Shown: piece by piece, positions 8,988 through 18,038 of the stretch
Position numbering within the stretch: the first letter of the stretch is position 1
Layout: the number at the start of each line of letters is the position of its first letter
Origin: Metallococcus carri
GTDB taxonomy: Bacteria; Actinomycetota; Actinomycetes; Actinomycetales; Dermatophilaceae
Assembly: GCF_011440275.1 (NCBI RefSeq)
Contig: NZ_JAAOIV010000001.1
Coordinates: 124,001-188,000 of the forward strand
DNA length: 64,000 nt
Reading direction: 5' to 3'
The notes under the pieces: model-generated
Databases searched by the model: none
What the model was told of the DNA's origin: nothing
What the model saw: the letters and a program-made list of their open reading frames with translations, nothing else
Made by a program: the position numbers and the translations under genes

Positions 8988-9746
8988 ATGCCGACGACGA
9001 TGGCCTTCGAGGACCACCTGGACGGGCTGGCCCGGGCAAGTGCCCGACTGCGCACCGAGGCCGAGGAGGCCGGTGTGGACCTGCCGGTGCCGACCTGTCC
9101 CGGCTGGACGGTGCGCGATCTGCTCGCCCACCAGGGCATGGTGCACCGCTGGGCCGACAGCAAGCTGCGCGGCGAACGGGTCGACCCGCGCGAGTTCGAG
9201 CGCGAGGGCGCGGCCTCCGACGATCTGCTCGGCTGGTTCGACGCGGGCGCCGAGCAACTCGCCACGACCTTGCGGGCGACGCCTGCGGATGCCAATGTCC
9301 GGTTCTTCCTGCCCGACAGCGGATCCGGCCGCGACGCTTGGGCCCGCCGCCAGTGCCACGAGACGACGATCCACGCGGTCGACGCGCTGAGCGCCCGGCT
9401 GGGTGCTGCACCCGACACCACCGTCGCCGATCTGGACGCCGCGCTCGCGACCGATGGCATCGACGAGTTGCTGTGCGGCTTCCTGCCCCGCCCGGACGGA
9501 CTCACGGTGGACCGCCCGCACGTCGTGGCGATCCAGGCGACCGACTCCGGTGCGGCCTGGCAGGTGCACCTCGGGCCGCACGAACCGGTGGCCGGCCCGG
9601 GCCTGCCCGCTGACGCGGAGACGACGTGGACCGGGAGCGCTGCCGACCTCTACCTCGGGCTGTGGAACCGCGGCGACGCGGTGCGGGAGACCGGCACACC
9701 TTTGCTCGAGGCGTGGCGCACCGGCATGCAGGTCAACTGGGACTGA
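8988..9746 (+). CDS. maleylpyruvate isomerase-family mycothiol-dependent enzyme
   Basis: From ATG 8988 the protein has 252 residues; GTG 8979 is a possible earlier start. The N-terminal half is a DinB/MDMPI four-helix bundle with VPTCPGWTVRDLLAHQGMVH and RRQCHETTIHAVDA, which carry the metal-ligand histidines and glutamate of the family. The C-terminal half is the MDMPI_C domain ending in LGLWNRG. Such enzymes use mycothiol as cofactor or act as thiol S-transferases in actinobacteria. The natural substrate is unknown. The folP2-like gene starts five bases downstream, so the two probably share a transcript. Confidence 0.88.
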   Translation: MPTTMAFEDHLDGLARASARLRTEAEEAGVDLPVPTCPGWTVRDLLAHQGMVHRWADSKLRGERVDPREFEREGAASDDLLGWFDAGAEQLATTLRATPADANVRFFLPDSGSGRDAWARRQCHETTIHAVDALSARLGAAPDTTVADLDAALATDGIDELLCGFLPRPDGLTVDRPHVVAIQATDSGAAWQVHLGPHEPVAGPGLPADAETTWTGSAADLYLGLWNRGDAVRETGTPLLEAWRTGMQVNWD

Positions 9747-9751
9747 CCCAC

Positions 9752-10654
9752 GTGCATCCGGCTCCCCTCGTGCTGCGCGGGCAGTGCTTCGACGCCTCCC
9801 GGCCGGCGGTCATGGCGATCATCAACCGCACGACAGATTCGTTCTGGACGGGCAACCGGCACGCCTCGATGGACTCCGCGCTCGATGCGCTGGCCGCGGC
9901 CGTCGAGGCAGGTGCCGACATCGTCGACGTCGGTGGCGTGCGGGCGGGGCAGGAGGGTGAGCAGGTCGACGCGGCCGAGGAGATCCGGCGCGTGGTGCCC
10001 TTTCTCGAGGCCGCTCGCACCGCTTATCCGCGGTTGGTGCTGAGCCTGGACACCTGGCGCTCTGAGGTCGCCCGCGCGGCCGCACCGGTCGTCGACCTGA
10101 TCAACGACACCTGGGCGGGGCATGACCGTTCGCTCGTCGAGGTCGCCGCCGAGACAGGGGCGGGGTATGTCGTCTCGCACACCGGCGGCCTGCCCCCTCG
10201 CACCGACCCGGTGAACATCCGGTATGCCGACGAGCAGGGTGACGACGACCGTGCCGTGGTCAGGGACGTCCTGCGGACACTCTCCGCCGGTGCGGCGCGT
10301 GCCGTGGAGGCTGGCGTCCCGCGCGAGCGGGTGCTGATCGACCCGACCCTCGACTTCGGCAAGACCACCCGCCACTCGTTGTCGGTGCTGCGTGCCACCG
10401 GCGAGGTTGCCGGCTTGGGTTTCCCTGTGCTGCAAGCGATCTCGCGCAAGGACTTCGTCGGCGAGACGCTCGACCTGCCGCCCGACGACCGGCTGGAGGG
10501 CACCCTCGCCGCCACTGCCGTCGCCGCCTGGCTGGGCGCGACCGTCTTCCGGGCGCACGACGTGCTCGCGACCCGCCGGGTGCTGGACATGGTGGCCTCG
10601 ATCCGCGGCGACCGGCCGCCGGCGCTCAGCGTGCGCGGCGAACCGACCGGCTGA
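9752..10654 (+). CDS. dihydropteroate synthase-like protein (FolP2 type)
   Basis: The 300-residue protein starts at GTG 9752 and shows the DHPS barrel motifs: MAIINRTTDSFW, DVGGVRAG, SLDTWR, INDTW, IDPTLDFGKTT and ISRKDFVGE. The usual TPDSF is TTDSF here. The sequence resembles mycobacterial FolP2, the paralogue that does not supply folate activity in M. leprae, more than FolP1. Its function here is therefore uncertain: a pterin-related reaction or a non-canonical role. It directly follows the MDMPI-type gene. Just downstream lies the first 19-bp-unit array. Confidence 0.88.
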   Translation: MHPAPLVLRGQCFDASRPAVMAIINRTTDSFWTGNRHASMDSALDALAAAVEAGADIVDVGGVRAGQEGEQVDAAEEIRRVVPFLEAARTAYPRLVLSLDTWRSEVARAAAPVVDLINDTWAGHDRSLVEVAAETGAGYVVSHTGGLPPRTDPVNIRYADEQGDDDRAVVRDVLRTLSAGAARAVEAGVPRERVLIDPTLDFGKTTRHSLSVLRATGEVAGLGFPVLQAISRKDFVGETLDLPPDDRLEGTLAATAVAAWLGATVFRAHDVLATRRVLDMVASIRGDRPPALSVRGEPTG

Positions 10655-10655
10655 C

Positions 10656-10746
10656 TCCACTTGCATGCGGCCGTCCCACCTGCATGCCGCCATCCCACCT
10701 GCGTGCCGTGATCACGGCATGCGAGTGCGGCGGACGCATGCGAGTG
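10656..10746. repeat. array of 19-bp units, three direct then two inverted
   Basis: Three tandem 19-bp units start at 10656, 10675 and 10694 (unit 2: CCCACCTGCATGCCGCCAT). They are followed by inverted units with GCATGCGAGTG at 10717 and 10736, again 19 bases apart. The centre is the perfect palindrome TGCCGTGATCACGGCA at 10704-10719. The array begins two bases after the folP2-like stop and can fold into a long hairpin. It may act as a terminator or a protein-binding array. Confidence 0.8.
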
Positions 10747-10865
10747 AGGTGAGCGTTTGCGGGTGGGGTGCGGCGCTTCAGCACGTAGGGGCACCACCCC
10801 CACGACCGCGACGCCCACCCGAATTTCGCGAGCACCTCCACCGCGGGTTTGCCAGAGTGGCAGGC

Positions 10866-11687
10866 ATGCGACCCGACCTCCACGCCATCGCGGCGGACCT
10901 GGTCACCGTCGACGGCGTGCTGGGCGTGACCCTGGGCGGCAGCCGAGCCCGCGGCGACGCCCTGCCCGAGTCCGACGCCGACCTGGGCGTCTACTACCGC
11001 GGCCCGCTCGACCTGGTCGGCCTGCAGCAGCGGGCCGACGCCTGGTCGAGTGCGCCGGCGTCGATCGCCGGCCCCGGTGAGTGGGGTCCGTGGGTCGACG
11101 GCGGAGCGTGGCTGACCGTGGACGGGGTCGCGGTCGACTGGATCCTGCGTGACGTGGATCGCGTTGCAGCACAGTGTGATCGGGCACTGCGCGGCGAGTT
11201 CGCCTTCCACGCCCAGGCCGGTCATCCGCTCGGCTTCCTCGACATCGCGTATGCCGGTGAGCTGGCCTCCAGCGTCCTTCTCGCCGATCCGTCCAGACAG
11301 TTGGCGGCGCTGCGAGCCAGACTGACCAGCTATCCGGCCGCCCTACGCACCGTCCTGATCGAGGCGACCTGGGAGGCGGACTTCCTGGTCGGGGCCGCTC
11401 GCAAGGGTGTGCCACGCGGTGACCGCACCTATGTCCTGACCTGCCTCACCCGAGCAATTCTGTTGTGCGCGCACGGGATTCAGGCAGCAGCCGGTCAGTG
11501 GGTGACCAACGAGAAGGGCCTGGTCGCGGCCGCCGCCACCGCAGCAGAGGCACCACCAGAGTTCGCACGGCGAGCAGACCTGATGCTTGCCGATCCCGAC
11601 CTCGGCACGGCCATCGGCCAGGCCGAAGCTCTGGTGCACGAGACGCGCACACGAATCAGCACGGCGTCGTCGCCGCGCGGGGTGTGA
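10866..11687 (+). CDS. MNT-type nucleotidyltransferase domain protein
   Basis: From ATG 10866 the protein has 273 residues. The N-terminus holds the DNA polymerase beta-like signature GGSRARGD (residues 24-31) followed by SDADLGVY, whose Asp37 and Asp39 would bind the catalytic metals. The rest is helical and resembles the C-terminal domain of minimal nucleotidyltransferases such as kanamycin nucleotidyltransferase-like proteins. It could transfer a nucleotide to a small molecule, RNA or protein. No HEPN partner gene is adjacent. The gene is bracketed on both sides by arrays of 19-bp units. Confidence 0.85.
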   Translation: MRPDLHAIAADLVTVDGVLGVTLGGSRARGDALPESDADLGVYYRGPLDLVGLQQRADAWSSAPASIAGPGEWGPWVDGGAWLTVDGVAVDWILRDVDRVAAQCDRALRGEFAFHAQAGHPLGFLDIAYAGELASSVLLADPSRQLAALRARLTSYPAALRTVLIEATWEADFLVGAARKGVPRGDRTYVLTCLTRAILLCAHGIQAAAGQWVTNEKGLVAAAATAAEAPPEFARRADLMLADPDLGTAIGQAEALVHETRTRISTASSPRGV

Positions 11688-11790
11688 CATCTGGCACGAG
11701 GCGTGACATCTGGCACGAGGCGTGACATCTGGCGGCGTATGCCGTGCCAGTTGCGACCTACGGTGCCAGTTGTAGCGCGCTGTGCCAGAT
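11684..11790. repeat. array of 19-bp units, three direct then three inverted
   Basis: GTGACATCTGGCACGAGGC is repeated at 11684 and 11703, with a variant third copy at 11722. Inverted copies beginning GTGCCAG follow at 11744, 11763 and 11782, each 19 bases apart. The stop codon of the nucleotidyltransferase gene lies inside the first unit. The centre is the short palindrome GGCGTATGCC. It sits between convergent genes, so a bidirectional terminator role is plausible, but the architecture copies the array at 10656-10746 with a different sequence. Confidence 0.85.
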
Positions 11791-11801
11791 CGGCGCCCAG
11801 A

Positions 11802-12185
11802 TCAGCGGCGGGCCTGCCAGGCCCAGCGCATGAGCGGCAGTTGCAGCGGCATCCGCGCCCAGGTGCCGACGCGCATCACCTGGTTGCGAGCGGTCGGCCG
11901 ACGCCGGGCGGCGCGGTCGACGTCGAGCGCCATCTGCAGATTGGCCGGCCAGACCGCAGCGAGCAGCGCGACGGTGGCGGGGGCGGCATACGGACGGAGT
12001 CGGGGCACGAAAAGCCCTGCGCCACAAGCGATTTCGGCCACGCCAGAGGCGAGCACCAGCTCGCGGCGGCGCGGCAGGACCCGCGGCACGATCGGCTCGA
12101 AGATCTGCGGCCGCACCAGGTGAAGGGTGCCGGATCCGAGGAACGCGAGCGCGACGCCGCGCGCCCCCAGGGACAACCCACTCAC
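11802..12185 (-). CDS. DoxX-like small membrane protein
   Basis: The 127-residue protein from GTG 12185 has four predicted hydrophobic helices, with the family-like FLGSGTLHLVRPQIFEPIVPR at the start and a WPANLQMALD segment in the third helix. Its function is not known; DoxX-like proteins are often linked to redox or membrane stress. The start overlaps the stop of the GNAT gene by 4 bases (GTGA), so they are translationally coupled. Confidence 0.8.
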   Translation of the reverse strand: MSGLSLGARGVALAFLGSGTLHLVRPQIFEPIVPRVLPRRRELVLASGVAEIACGAGLFVPRLRPYAAPATVALLAAVWPANLQMALDVDRAARRRPTARNQVMRVGTWARMPLQLPLMRWAWQARR

Positions 12186-13027
12186 AAGATCACCGTAGCG
12201 AACTCGGCGCGCTGCTCGAATCCGCACGCGCGATAGGTGCGCACCGCCGGCTCGTTGAAGTCGTTGACATAGAGCGAGACCGTGGGCGCGAAGGTCGCCA
12301 GCACCTGCTCGACGACGGCGTTCATCGCCGGCACCGCGATGCCGTGCCCGCGCAGCTCCGGCGCCACCCAGACCCCCTGGATTTGCGCGACGCCCAGCCC
12401 GAGCGACCCGACATCTGCCTTGAAGATCACCCGCCCGCGCTCGACGATCACATAGGTGTGACCGGCCCGGATCAGCGCCGCGATCATCCGGCGGTACTCC
12501 CGATCGGAGCCGACATAGGGCGGATAGCCGATCTCCCCGGTGAACATATGCGCCGCCGCCGGGAGCACCAGGTCGACCTCGTCCAGGTGAGCCGGCCGCA
12601 CCCGGGGGTCGGTCGGGCCGGGCGTCCAGTCCCGGTCGTCCAGCGCCATCATCGGCTGGTGCCGGCGGATCGCCCGCGGGCGCGTCCAGGTGCGCTCCAT
12701 CCGCTCCCAGAGCGTCAGCACCTGCTCGGCCGTGCCGAAGATCGAGCTGCATCGCCGGCGGTGACGCCGCAGCCGGCCGACGAAGTGGTCGGCATTGCGC
12801 GGGGTCACCCCCACCGGCACCAGATTCGCCGACGCCCAGCACATCGCGGTGATCATGCCTTCCTCCCGCAGCCCGATGAGCGAGGAGGTGTGTGCGGGCC
12901 CGCCGTCGAGCAACCGGGCCGCGACGAAGACGTTGGTCAGCGGATCCTCGGCGCACAGCTCGAGCGCCTCGTCATAGTCCGCGGCACTCAGCGGAGCGGC
13001 AGCGGTGCTGCCGAACGTCCTCAACAC
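12182..13027 (-). CDS. GNAT acetyltransferase with DUF4081 domain
   Basis: This 281-residue protein combines an N-terminal DUF4081 domain (about residues 1-120) with a C-terminal GNAT fold. The acetyl-CoA-binding motif A is seen in QIQGVWVAPELRGHGIAVPA, and SLYVNDFNEPAVRTYRACGF is the typical end. It corresponds to Rv2867c of M. tuberculosis, which sits next to ispG-rip1-dxr in the same order. The acceptor substrate is unknown. It lies on the same strand as ispG but is separated from it by the opposite-strand DUF402 gene. Confidence 0.9.
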   Translation of the reverse strand: MLRTFGSTAAAPLSAADYDEALELCAEDPLTNVFVAARLLDGGPAHTSSLIGLREEGMITAMCWASANLVPVGVTPRNADHFVGRLRRHRRRCSSIFGTAEQVLTLWERMERTWTRPRAIRRHQPMMALDDRDWTPGPTDPRVRPAHLDEVDLVLPAAAHMFTGEIGYPPYVGSDREYRRMIAALIRAGHTYVIVERGRVIFKADVGSLGLGVAQIQGVWVAPELRGHGIAVPAMNAVVEQVLATFAPTVSLYVNDFNEPAVRTYRACGFEQRAEFATVIL

Positions 13028-13084
13028 ACCCCTAGCCTGCCAAGGTCGCGGCGTCCGTGCGAGTCATCCCCCTAGGCTGCCACC

Positions 13085-13627
13085 GTGCGACCAACCAGCG
13101 AGACTCCCGCGGGCACCCCTGTGCATTGTGACTTCCGGAAGTTCGATGGCACCGAGCACTGGCAGGAGGACTACCAGTTGCTGGGGGTCGACGCGGACGG
13201 CGTCTGGCTGGGTATGCCGGCGGGCACACCCTTCGCGCGGCCGGACTTCGCGACGACGGCAAAGACCGACACCGTGCGGCTGATCACCGACGCGGGTTAT
13301 GCCGCCTGCTTCAACGGCCCGGGCAACGGGCAGCGCACGCATGTCTACGTCGACATCACCGACCAGCCGGTATGGCGGCGCGACGGCGACCGCTTCGTCG
13401 TCACCCTGGTCGATCTCGACCTCGATGTGATCGAGCGGTTCGACGGCACGACCTTCGTGGACGACGAAGACGAATTCGCCGAGCATCAGGCGTCCTTCGG
13501 CTATCCGGCGCAGGTGGTGACCCACGCGCAGCGGACATGTGACGCGGTGTTCGCGGCGGTGCGTGCCAAGGACGCACCCTTCGACGGCCGCGGCGACGCG
13601 CGGCTGGGGCAGATCAGCCGACGGTGA
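13085..13627 (+). CDS. DUF402 family protein
   Basis: The 180-residue protein starts at GTG 13085. It shows the DUF402 beta-barrel pattern, with a central VDITDQPVW segment, a [11 protein letters not shown] strand and the acidic region [10 protein letters not shown] preceding the C-terminal helix. Some DUF402 members hydrolyse nucleoside di- and triphosphates or RNA 5' ends, using acidic metal ligands like those here. It is oriented against its neighbours, and its 3' end overlaps that of ispG by 14 bases. Confidence 0.85.
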   Translation: MRPTSETPAGTPVHCDFRKFDGTEHWQEDYQLLGVDADGVWLGMPAGTPFARPDFATTAKTDTVRLITDAGYAACFNGPGNGQRTHVYVDITDQPVWRRDGDRFVVTLVDLDLDVIERFDGTTFVDDEDEFAEHQASFGYPAQVVTHAQRTCDAVFAAVRAKDAPFDGRGDARLGQISRR

Positions 13628-14789
13628 CCGACGGAGCTGCTGTCTCGCCGTCGACCGGCTCGCCCATCTCCTCGGCGATCCGCATCGCTTCCTCGATGAG
13701 CGTCTCCACGATCTGCGATTCCGGCACGGTCTTGATGACCTCGCCCTTGACGAAGATCTGGCCCTTGCCGTTGCCGGAGGCGACGCCGAGGTCGGCCTCG
13801 CGCGCCTCGCCCGGGCCGTTGACGACGCAACCCATGACGGCCACGCGCAGCGGCACCGTCATACCCTCCAGGCCAGCGGTGACCTGGTCGGCGAGGGTGT
13901 AGACATCGACCTGCGCGCGACCACACGAGGGGCAGGAGACGATCTCCAGCTTGCGCGGCTTGAGGTTGAGGCTCTGCAGGATCTGGTTGCCGACCTTGAC
14001 CTCCTCCACCGGCGGGGCGGACAGGGACACCCGGATGGTGTCGCCGATGCCGCGCGACAGCAGCGCACCGAAGGCGGTCGCGGACTTGATCGTGCCCTGG
14101 AAGGCCGGCCCCGCCTCGGTCACCCCGAGGTGCAGCGGCCAGTCACCACGCTCGGCGAGCAGCTCGTAGGCGCGCACCATGACGACCGGGTCGTTGTGCT
14201 TGACCGAGATCTTGAAGTCGTGGAAGTCGTGCTCCTCGAAGAGCGAGGCTTCCCACACCGCCGACTCGACCAGCGCCTCGGCGGTCGGCTTGCCGTATTT
14301 GTCGAGCAGCCGCTTGTCCAGCGAGCCGGCGTTGACGCCGATGCGGATCGAGACACCGGCGGCCTTGGCGGCGTCGGCGATCTCCTTGACCTTGTCGTCG
14401 AACTGGCGGATGTTGCCCGGGTTGACGCGCACCCCGGCGCACCCGGCGTCGATCGCCGCGAAGACATATTTGGGCTGGAAGTGGATGTCGGCGATCACCG
14501 GGATCTGCGACTTCTGGGCGATCGCCGGCAAGGCGTCGGCGTCGTCCTGGGACGGGCAGGCCACCCGCACGATGTCGCAGCCGGAGGCGGTCAGCTCGGC
14601 GATCTGCTGCAGCGTCGCGTTGATGTCCGTGGTCGGCGTCGTGGTCATCGACTGCACCGAGATCGGGAAGTCGCTGCCGACGCCGACCTTGCCCACCTGG
14701 ATCTGGCGGGTCTTGCGCCGCGGCGCGAGCGTGGGCGGCGGTGCGGACGGCATACCGAGCGAAACGGACATGCTGCCAGTATCGCTCAC
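13614..14789 (-). CDS. ispG: 4-hydroxy-3-methylbut-2-enyl-diphosphate synthase
   Basis: IspG makes HMBPP, the penultimate step of the MEP isoprenoid pathway, with a 4Fe-4S cluster. The 391-residue protein has the conserved start [20 protein letters not shown], a TIM-barrel body, and cluster cysteines in [11 protein letters not shown] and [11 protein letters not shown]. Start GTG 14789 is the longest; ATG 14771 is an alternative. It is followed in the minus direction by GNAT and preceded by rip1 and dxr. Having dxr and ispG in the same run fits pathway clustering. Confidence 0.96.
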   Translation of the reverse strand: MSDTGSMSVSLGMPSAPPPTLAPRRKTRQIQVGKVGVGSDFPISVQSMTTTPTTDINATLQQIAELTASGCDIVRVACPSQDDADALPAIAQKSQIPVIADIHFQPKYVFAAIDAGCAGVRVNPGNIRQFDDKVKEIADAAKAAGVSIRIGVNAGSLDKRLLDKYGKPTAEALVESAVWEASLFEEHDFHDFKISVKHNDPVVMVRAYELLAERGDWPLHLGVTEAGPAFQGTIKSATAFGALLSRGIGDTIRVSLSAPPVEEVKVGNQILQSLNLKPRKLEIVSCPSCGRAQVDVYTLADQVTAGLEGMTVPLRVAVMGCVVNGPGEAREADLGVASGNGKGQIFVKGEVIKTVPESQIVETLIEEAMRIAEEMGEPVDGETAAPSVTVG

Positions 14790-14798
14790 CGCGAGAGG

Positions 14799-16136
14799 TC
14801 AGAGTTTGACCGGGTTGACGATGTCGGCATACATCAGCAGGCCGAACATCACCACGAGCAGCAGCGACACGCCATACGCCACGGGCAGCGCCTTGGCCAC
14901 GTCGACATAGACCGGCCCCTTGACCCCGCGGGCACGCATGATCGGGCGCTTGATCGCCTCGACGATCGCGCCGGCGATATGGCCGCCGTCCAGCGGCAGC
15001 AGCGGCACCAGGTTGAAGACGAAGAGCGCAAGGTTCAGCGAGGCGAGGATCGACAACAGGATGACGAACCGGTCGGCGAGCGAGATCTGGCGCGCCTGGG
15101 CGACATCGCCGGCGATCCGCCCGACGCCGACGACCGACATGGGTCCGTTGGCGTCGCGCTGACCGGAGCCGAAGGCGGCGTGCGCGACGCCGACCATCTT
15201 GCGCGGTATGTCGAGCACCACCGAGGCGGTCTTCCAGGTGGCACCACCCACCATGCCGGGAACGGCCGTGATCGACTGGCGCTCGGTCACGGTGTCGGCG
15301 CCGATGCCCGCACCGATGACGCCGACCCGCACAGTCTCGGGCGTGCCGTCCCAGGCCGTCACCGGGATGCCGCTGGAGTCGAGCTTGGGCATGGTGCGCA
15401 GCACCGGGGTCAGCGTGAGCGTGCGGCGCTGCCCGCCCCGCTCGATGACCATCGGCACCGCCTGATTGGCGTGCGCGCGGATCTGGGTGGTGGCATCCGA
15501 GGAGGACCGCACCGGCACGCCCGCTACCGACACGATCACATCACCGGCGGCCAGGCCGGCGCGGGCCGCGGGCGTCTGGGCCTGGCCCGCGCAACTCTTC
15601 GGCGAGCTGCCGTCCGCCGCGGGCAGGCAGGCGACCACGGAGGCGACCTTGGCGTTGACCTCCTTGGGCAGGCCGAACCCGCAGGCGATGACGGTGAGCA
15701 GCACCGTGGCGATGACGAGGTTCATGAACGGGCCGCCGAACATCACGACGACCTTCTGCCAGCTTTTCAGCTTGTAAAAGACCCGGCCCGAGTCCTGCGG
15801 ACCGATCTCCTCGTAGGACTCATCGCGCACCTGGTCGGCCATCTGGCTGAAGCGACCGGTCGAGGAGGCCCGCACCCGGATCGTGCCGTCGGCGCGCTCC
15901 TCCCCCGCCCGCGGCGGGAACATGCCGATCATCCGGATGTACCCGCCGAGCGGGATGGCCTTGAGCCCATATTCGGTCTCGCCGCGTCGCCGGGACCACA
16001 GCGTCGGGCCGAAGCCGATCATGTACTGGGTCACCTTGACCCCGAATTTCTTGGCCGGGACCAGGTGGCCGATCTCGTGCAGTGCGATCGACAGCGCGAC
16101 GCCGATGGCGATCAGCAGCACCCCCAGGAGGAACAT
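14799..16136 (-). CDS. rip1: site-2 intramembrane metalloprotease (RseP/Rip1)
   Basis: The 445-residue protein cuts membrane-embedded anti-sigma factors and similar substrates. It has the zinc motif HEIGH at residues 20-24 in the first membrane helix, a PDZ domain (around AARAGLAAGDVIVSVAGVPV), and the third-ligand motif NLVPLLPLDGGH near the C-terminus. The start is ATG 16136, with GTG 16139 directly before it. It sits 16 bases downstream of dxr, as in mycobacteria (Rv2869c). Confidence 0.95.
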   Translation of the reverse strand: MFLLGVLLIAIGVALSIALHEIGHLVPAKKFGVKVTQYMIGFGPTLWSRRRGETEYGLKAIPLGGYIRMIGMFPPRAGEERADGTIRVRASSTGRFSQMADQVRDESYEEIGPQDSGRVFYKLKSWQKVVVMFGGPFMNLVIATVLLTVIACGFGLPKEVNAKVASVVACLPAADGSSPKSCAGQAQTPAARAGLAAGDVIVSVAGVPVRSSSDATTQIRAHANQAVPMVIERGGQRRTLTLTPVLRTMPKLDSSGIPVTAWDGTPETVRVGVIGAGIGADTVTERQSITAVPGMVGGATWKTASVVLDIPRKMVGVAHAAFGSGQRDANGPMSVVGVGRIAGDVAQARQISLADRFVILLSILASLNLALFVFNLVPLLPLDGGHIAGAIVEAIKRPIMRARGVKGPVYVDVAKALPVAYGVSLLLVVMFGLLMYADIVNPVKL

Positions 16137-16152
16137 CACATCCGACAGGGTC

Positions 16153-17337
16153 TCACGTCCGGGCGAGTATGGCGTGCGCCTCCTGCCGCGCCCAGGTCTC
16201 GGCGGCCAGCACCTGCTCGACCGACAGCTCGCCACCCTCGGCCCGATGCGCGTCGACGACCCGCTGCACGGTCTGGACGATGTCGGGGAAGGCGATCGCC
16301 TCGTCGTGGAAGGCGGCGACGCATTCCTCGTTGGCGGCGTTGTAGACCGCGGGGAAGGTCGACCCGGCCGCACCGACCTGACGGGCGAGCCGGACCGCGG
16401 GGAAGGCATCGTCGTCGAGCGGCTCGAACCGCCAGTCCATCGCCCTGCTCCAGTCGATCGGTGTCTCGACGTCGGGCACCCGATCGGGCCAGCCGAGACC
16501 AAGGGCGATCGGCACCATCATCGTCGGCAGCCCCAGCTGGGCGACGACCGCACCGTCGACGAACTCGACCATCGAGTGGATGTATTGCTGCGGGTGCACC
16601 ACCACGTCGATGTCGTCCATCGGGATGTCGAACAGCAGGTGCGCCTCGATCACCTCCAGCCCCTTGTTGACCAAGGTGGCGGAGTTGGTGGTGATCACCG
16701 TGCCCATCGCGAAATTCGGATGCTTCAGCGCCTGCTGCGGGGTGACCTGTTTGAGCTCATCCGGGCTCAGGCCGCGGAATGGCCCGCCGCTCGCGGTCAC
16801 GACCAACCGTCGCACCTCGCGCGGCTGCCCGGCGAGCAGCGACTGGGCGATCGCGGAGTGCTCGGAGTCGACCGGGACGATCTGCCCGGGCCTCGCGGCC
16901 GCCTTGACCACCGGGCCGCCGACGATGAGGGACTCCTTGTTGGCGAGCGCCAGCGTCGAGCCGGCGGCCAGCGCGGCGAGGGTCGGCTTCAGCCCGATCG
17001 AACCGGTGATGCCGTTGAGCACCACGTCCGCGCCGCACCCGGCGACCTGCTCGGCGGCTGCCGCTCCGGTCACGATCTGCGGGAGGTATGCCGCCCGCCC
17101 CGCCTCCCGCGCCACCGCACCGATGCGGTCGCGCAGGTCGTCGGCGCGCTCGCTGGCCACCCCGACCAGCTCGACGTCCAACGCCACCGCCTGGCGCGCC
17201 ACCTGGTCCAGATCACGCCCCCCGGCCGAGATCGCGGTGACCCGGAAGCGGTCGGGGTGGTCCGAGACGATGCGCTCGGCCTGGGTGCCGATGGATCCGG
17301 TGGACCCGAGCAGGGCGACGGTGCGGGGTGCGGTCAC
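16153..17337 (-). CDS. dxr: 1-deoxy-D-xylulose-5-phosphate reductoisomerase
   Basis: Dxr converts DXP to MEP with NADPH, the first committed MEP-pathway step. The 394-residue protein opens with the NADPH-binding GSTGSIGTQ, contains LANKESLIVGG and DSEHSAI for metal and substrate binding, the loop PFRGLSPDEL, and the family motif WPDRVPDVETPIDW. GTG 17337 overlaps the stop of the gene upstream by 4 bases, so dxr translation is coupled to a cassette resembling type VII secretion substrates, an unusual arrangement. Confidence 0.96.
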   Translation of the reverse strand: MTAPRTVALLGSTGSIGTQAERIVSDHPDRFRVTAISAGGRDLDQVARQAVALDVELVGVASERADDLRDRIGAVAREAGRAAYLPQIVTGAAAAEQVAGCGADVVLNGITGSIGLKPTLAALAAGSTLALANKESLIVGGPVVKAAARPGQIVPVDSEHSAIAQSLLAGQPREVRRLVVTASGGPFRGLSPDELKQVTPQQALKHPNFAMGTVITTNSATLVNKGLEVIEAHLLFDIPMDDIDVVVHPQQYIHSMVEFVDGAVVAQLGLPTMMVPIALGLGWPDRVPDVETPIDWSRAMDWRFEPLDDDAFPAVRLARQVGAAGSTFPAVYNAANEECVAAFHDEAIAFPDIVQTVQRVVDAHRAEGGELSVEQVLAAETWARQEAHAILART

Positions 17338-18038
17338 ACCCCCATTCTGTCCATCGCCCGGTCGGCCGCGCCGAGCAGTGCGGCGATCCGGTGCGGCACC
17401 TCCACCACGGCGACCGGTTCGGCCGACAGGGTGCGGCCGTCCGCGGGCGTGGTCGTCACCCAGGTGCCCCGATCCCCCGCGAGCACACCGAGCAGCACCT
17501 CGCGCTCCTGCCCGGCTCGCCGCACGGTGGCCTCCAGCCGCACCGTCGCCTCTCCCCACGGCGAACGCGGCGGCAGATCTTGTCCGCGCACCAGGTCGAC
17601 GGTGAAGGGCCGCCCGCTGCCGTCGACGGACCCCGCCAGAGCTGCGAACCGCTCGATCGACGCCGGCAACTCCTCCGGCGTGGCCAGGGCGGCGAAGGCG
17701 TGCAGCCCGGAGCTGTCGACCTCCTCGGCGATCACCACCTCGCCGAGGTCGTGCAGATAGAGCGAGGCGACCGCCTCGTCGCTGATCCGGTCCACCGCGA
17801 GGAGGCGAGGCGCCGACCGCCGCAACCGCAACAGGGCGACGAGCGCCTCGGGCACCTGCAGCGCCCCGGACGACGAGACCGGTGTGCCATGGGCGATCAG
17901 CGCCCGGTGTGCCGCGAGCACAGCCACGCGCCGGTCAGCGGCAGGCAGCGCGTCGAGGAAGGGCAGGACCACCCCCGGATGCTCGGCGTTGAGCAGCACG
18001 AGCTCCTCGTCGGTGAGCCGCACCGGCGCCCCGGTCAT
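17334..18038 (-). CDS. unknown protein, possibly EspG-like chaperone of a type VII-type cassette
   Basis: The 234-residue protein has no signal peptide or membrane segment. It opens with VRLTDEELVLLNAEHP; its middle (VDRISDEAVASLYLHDLGEV) and the following ATPEELPASIERFAAL are the parts that recall EspG-type chaperones of ESX systems. The similarity is pattern-level only. Context supports it: ATG 18038 overlaps the stop of an LXG/WXG-like gene, itself overlapping a small EspC/WXG100-like gene. Its own end overlaps the dxr start. I rate an EspG-like role as plausible, not shown. Confidence 0.6.
   Translation of the reverse strand: MTGAPVRLTDEELVLLNAEHPGVVLPFLDALPAADRRVAVLAAHRALIAHGTPVSSSGALQVPEALVALLRLRRSAPRLLAVDRISDEAVASLYLHDLGEVVIAEEVDSSGLHAFAALATPEELPASIERFAALAGSVDGSGRPFTVDLVRGQDLPPRSPWGEATVRLEATVRRAGQEREVLLGVLAGDRGTWVTTTPADGRTLSAEPVAVVEVPHRIAALLGAADRAMDRMGV

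Noticed and set aside
11684-11790. 19-bp array considered as CRISPR or iteron origin
   Set aside because: There are no spacers and the second half is inverted; there is no replication gene nearby.
13539-16670. Very long plus-strand open frame (over 1000 codons) opposite ispG, rip1 and dxr
   Set aside because: It is the GC-driven antisense shadow of clearly recognisable minus-strand genes; its translation is rich in Arg, His, Asp and Gly without any family motif.
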